A stretch of DNA of 5,539 nt, taken from assembly GCA_043818215.1 (NCBI GenBank), contig JBDRGC010000168.1, forward strand, positions 1 through 5,539, in the 5' to 3' direction. The notes under the pieces are model-generated. The model was given only the letters and a program-made list of their open reading frames with translations, was not told where the DNA came from and did no database searches. The translations under genes and the position numbers were made by a program. This DNA is from JBDRGC01 sp043818215. Lineage in GTDB: Bacteria > Chloroflexota > Anaerolineae > Anaerolineales > UBA11858. Each line of letters opens with the position of its first letter. Position 1 is the first letter of the stretch. Shown here piece after piece: positions 4,548 to 5,539 of the stretch.

Positions 4548-5300
4548 TTAATTGACTGATTTAATGAACTCGTTGGCCGCCCGGAAAACCCGTTCCTTTT
4601 CCAGGTCACGCACGATGACATGCCCGCTGTTTTCGACCCACAGAATATGTTTATCATGGCTGCCCAACCGGGCGTAGATTTTCTCCATATTGGCAGGGGC
4701 AACCCCGCCATCCTGACGGGAGTGCATCAAAAGCGTGGGCGCGGTGACCCAGGGCAAAGCGGCGCGCATTTCTGCCAGCAGCTTTTGCAATTCGACGATG
4801 GCCGTGGTTGGATAATTGGGATAATCGATATGATCGCGCTCCGGTTCCGGGTCATGCCAGTCGGATTGGCCTTTGGGTGCGGAGGGATAGATCCACCGCA
4901 GCCACTTGATGAATCGCAGCCGTGGGTCGGGAGGCATCTCATAGGGAGTCGACATGGCGATCACACCCGCAACTTTGAAGTGCGAGGCAAACAAGAGCGC
5001 GAGCACCCCTCCCATCGAAAGTCCGGCGACGAAAATCTGGTCAGCTGCTCCCCTCAGCAAGTGCCAGCCGTCCTCCACGGAGGTCAGCCAATCTTGCCAT
5101 GTGACGCGCAGCATATCTTTAGGCTGAGTGGCATGTCCGGCCAGCCGTACACCCAAAACCGTGAATCCTTGTTTTGCCAGGTATTCACCCATCCAACGCA
5201 TCTCTTTGGGTGCGCCTGTGAACCCGTGAACCAGGAGTACGCCTGCGGGGCCGCCGGGGAAAAAGAACGGTTCTGCTGTGGGGATAATATTTTGTGACAT
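4548..5300 (-). CDS. Alpha/beta-hydrolase, carboxylesterase (Est30-like)
   Basis: The 250-residue protein has the order and spacing of the small bacterial carboxylesterases typified by Geobacillus Est30. HGFTG (25-29) forms the oxyanion hole, GLSMGG (93-98) carries nucleophile Ser95, SRQDGGV supplies Asp197, and NSGHVIVRD supplies His227. The length and the position of all three catalytic residues agree with that family (about 247 residues). It probably hydrolyses short or medium-chain esters in the cytoplasm, as no signal peptide or membrane helix is present. Residues about 120-165, rich in Trp, Pro and Asp, form the cap region. AAGGA lies 9 nt before the ATG at 5300. Its start region and 5' flank are duplicated further upstream (5423-5539). 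The phosphatase gene follows on the same strand after a hairpin-bearing gap. A monoglyceride lipase-like activity is an alternative. Confidence 0.92.
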   Translation of the reverse strand: MSQNIIPTAEPFFFPGGPAGVLLVHGFTGAPKEMRWMGEYLAKQGFTVLGVRLAGHATQPKDMLRVTWQDWLTSVEDGWHLLRGAADQIFVAGLSMGGVLALLFASHFKVAGVIAMSTPYEMPPDPRLRFIKWLRWIYPSAPKGQSDWHDPEPERDHIDYPNYPTTAIVELQKLLAEMRAALPWVTAPTLLMHSRQDGGVAPANMEKIYARLGSHDKHILWVENSGHVIVRDLEKERVFRAANEFIKSVN

Positions 5301-5359
5301 GTTGATTTATCCTTAGGACTTACGCAGTTAGCTGGAATCAGGTGCGACGCACTTAGTCT
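5243..5359. repeat. 117-bp direct repeat, copy 1 (includes esterase start)
   Basis: Identical base for base to 5423-5539, with a period of 180 bp. It contains the first 19 codons of the esterase, its ribosome binding site, and the left part of the palindromic element that follows. Confidence 0.95.
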
Positions 5360-5427
5360 TTGGAGCGATTTTCGGGTTTCAAAGGGCATTTCGCCAATCT
5401 CGAAAGTGCGTCGCACCTTGAACTGCG
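5323..5427. repeat. MITE-like palindromic element upstream of the esterase
   Basis: AGGTGCGACGCACTT (5340-5354) is matched by its exact reverse complement at 5404-5418, a 15-bp perfect inverted repeat around 49 bp. Outside it, CGCAGTT (5323-5329) matches AACTGCG (5421-5427). The flanking TAGGACTTACGCA resembles a common class of non-coding terminal repeats. No coding sequence is inside, so it is likely a small non-autonomous element or large hairpin repeat. Any esterase promoter must lie in or beyond it. Confidence 0.65.
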
Positions 5428-5480
5428 GGGCCGCCGGGGAAAAAGAACGGTTCTGCTGTGGGGATAATATTTTGTGACAT
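5379..5480 (-). pseudogene. Truncated duplicate of the esterase 5' end
   Basis: ATG at 5480 opens a frame whose first 19 residues equal those of the esterase (MSQNIIPTAEPFFFPGGPA). It then runs into the palindromic element and stops at TGA 5381-5379 after 33 residues. It keeps the same ribosome binding site but no catalytic motif, so it cannot be active. Confidence 0.8.
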
Positions 5481-5539
5481 GTTGATTTATCCTTAGGACT
5501 TACGCAGTTAGCTGGAATCAGGTGCGACGCACTTAGTCT
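5423..5539. repeat. 117-bp direct repeat, copy 2 (runs to window end)
   Basis: Exact copy of 5243-5359. The identity continues to the last base of the window, so its true length is unknown and the array may have more units. Confidence 0.95.

Noticed and set aside
4620..5297. 225-codon plus-strand frame opposite the esterase
   Set aside because: It is the antisense shadow of a gene with a complete catalytic triad; its product has no recognisable domain.

Overview
The window looks like chromosomal or metagenomic DNA from a free-living bacterium with a moderately GC-rich, repeat-laden genome. The dispersed short hairpin repeats, the ORF-less structured RNA elements and the type of genes present would fit a Chloroflexota (Anaerolineae-like) organism. 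That placement is inference from general familiarity, because there is no marker gene here.

Layout. Positions 2-109 hold the last 35 codons of a plus-strand gene of unknown function. Positions 133-1156 contain no protein gene. On the minus strand they read as a highly structured RNA with features of an ORF-less group II intron: a GTGCG 5' end, GNRA-capped hairpins, a domain V-like stem, a domain VI-like hairpin with a candidate branch A, and a terminal AC. It carries two copies of a mobile-looking 32-33 nt hairpin and two copies of another dispersed repeat. Positions 1332-1922 encode a six-helix membrane protein with an internal two-fold repeat. Directly against its stop codon lies a second, shorter relative of the RNA element (about 1923-2324, minus strand). 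It shares an identical 26-nt block, the domain VI-like end and a 5' motif with the first.

Positions 2351-3256 encode a complete metallo-beta-lactamase-fold hydrolase on the plus strand. It converges on a minus-strand pair: an alpha/beta-hydrolase carboxylesterase (5300 to 4548) followed by a PAP2-family membrane phosphatase (4447 to 3458). The 200-bp convergent gap holds a 10-bp-period inverted repeat with a third copy of the small hairpin nested inside it. The 100-bp gap between esterase and phosphatase holds a double hairpin that can refold into one long stem. Upstream of the esterase there is a 180-bp-period tandem duplication covering a palindromic element plus the esterase start region. 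It runs exactly to the window end and leaves a 33-codon truncated esterase copy.

Functionally, the esterase and phosphatase may be co-transcribed and both could act on lipid-like or ester substrates, but nothing shows a shared pathway. The most interesting part is the pair of group II intron-like RNA elements with an apparently enlarged domain V (58 nt instead of the usual 34).
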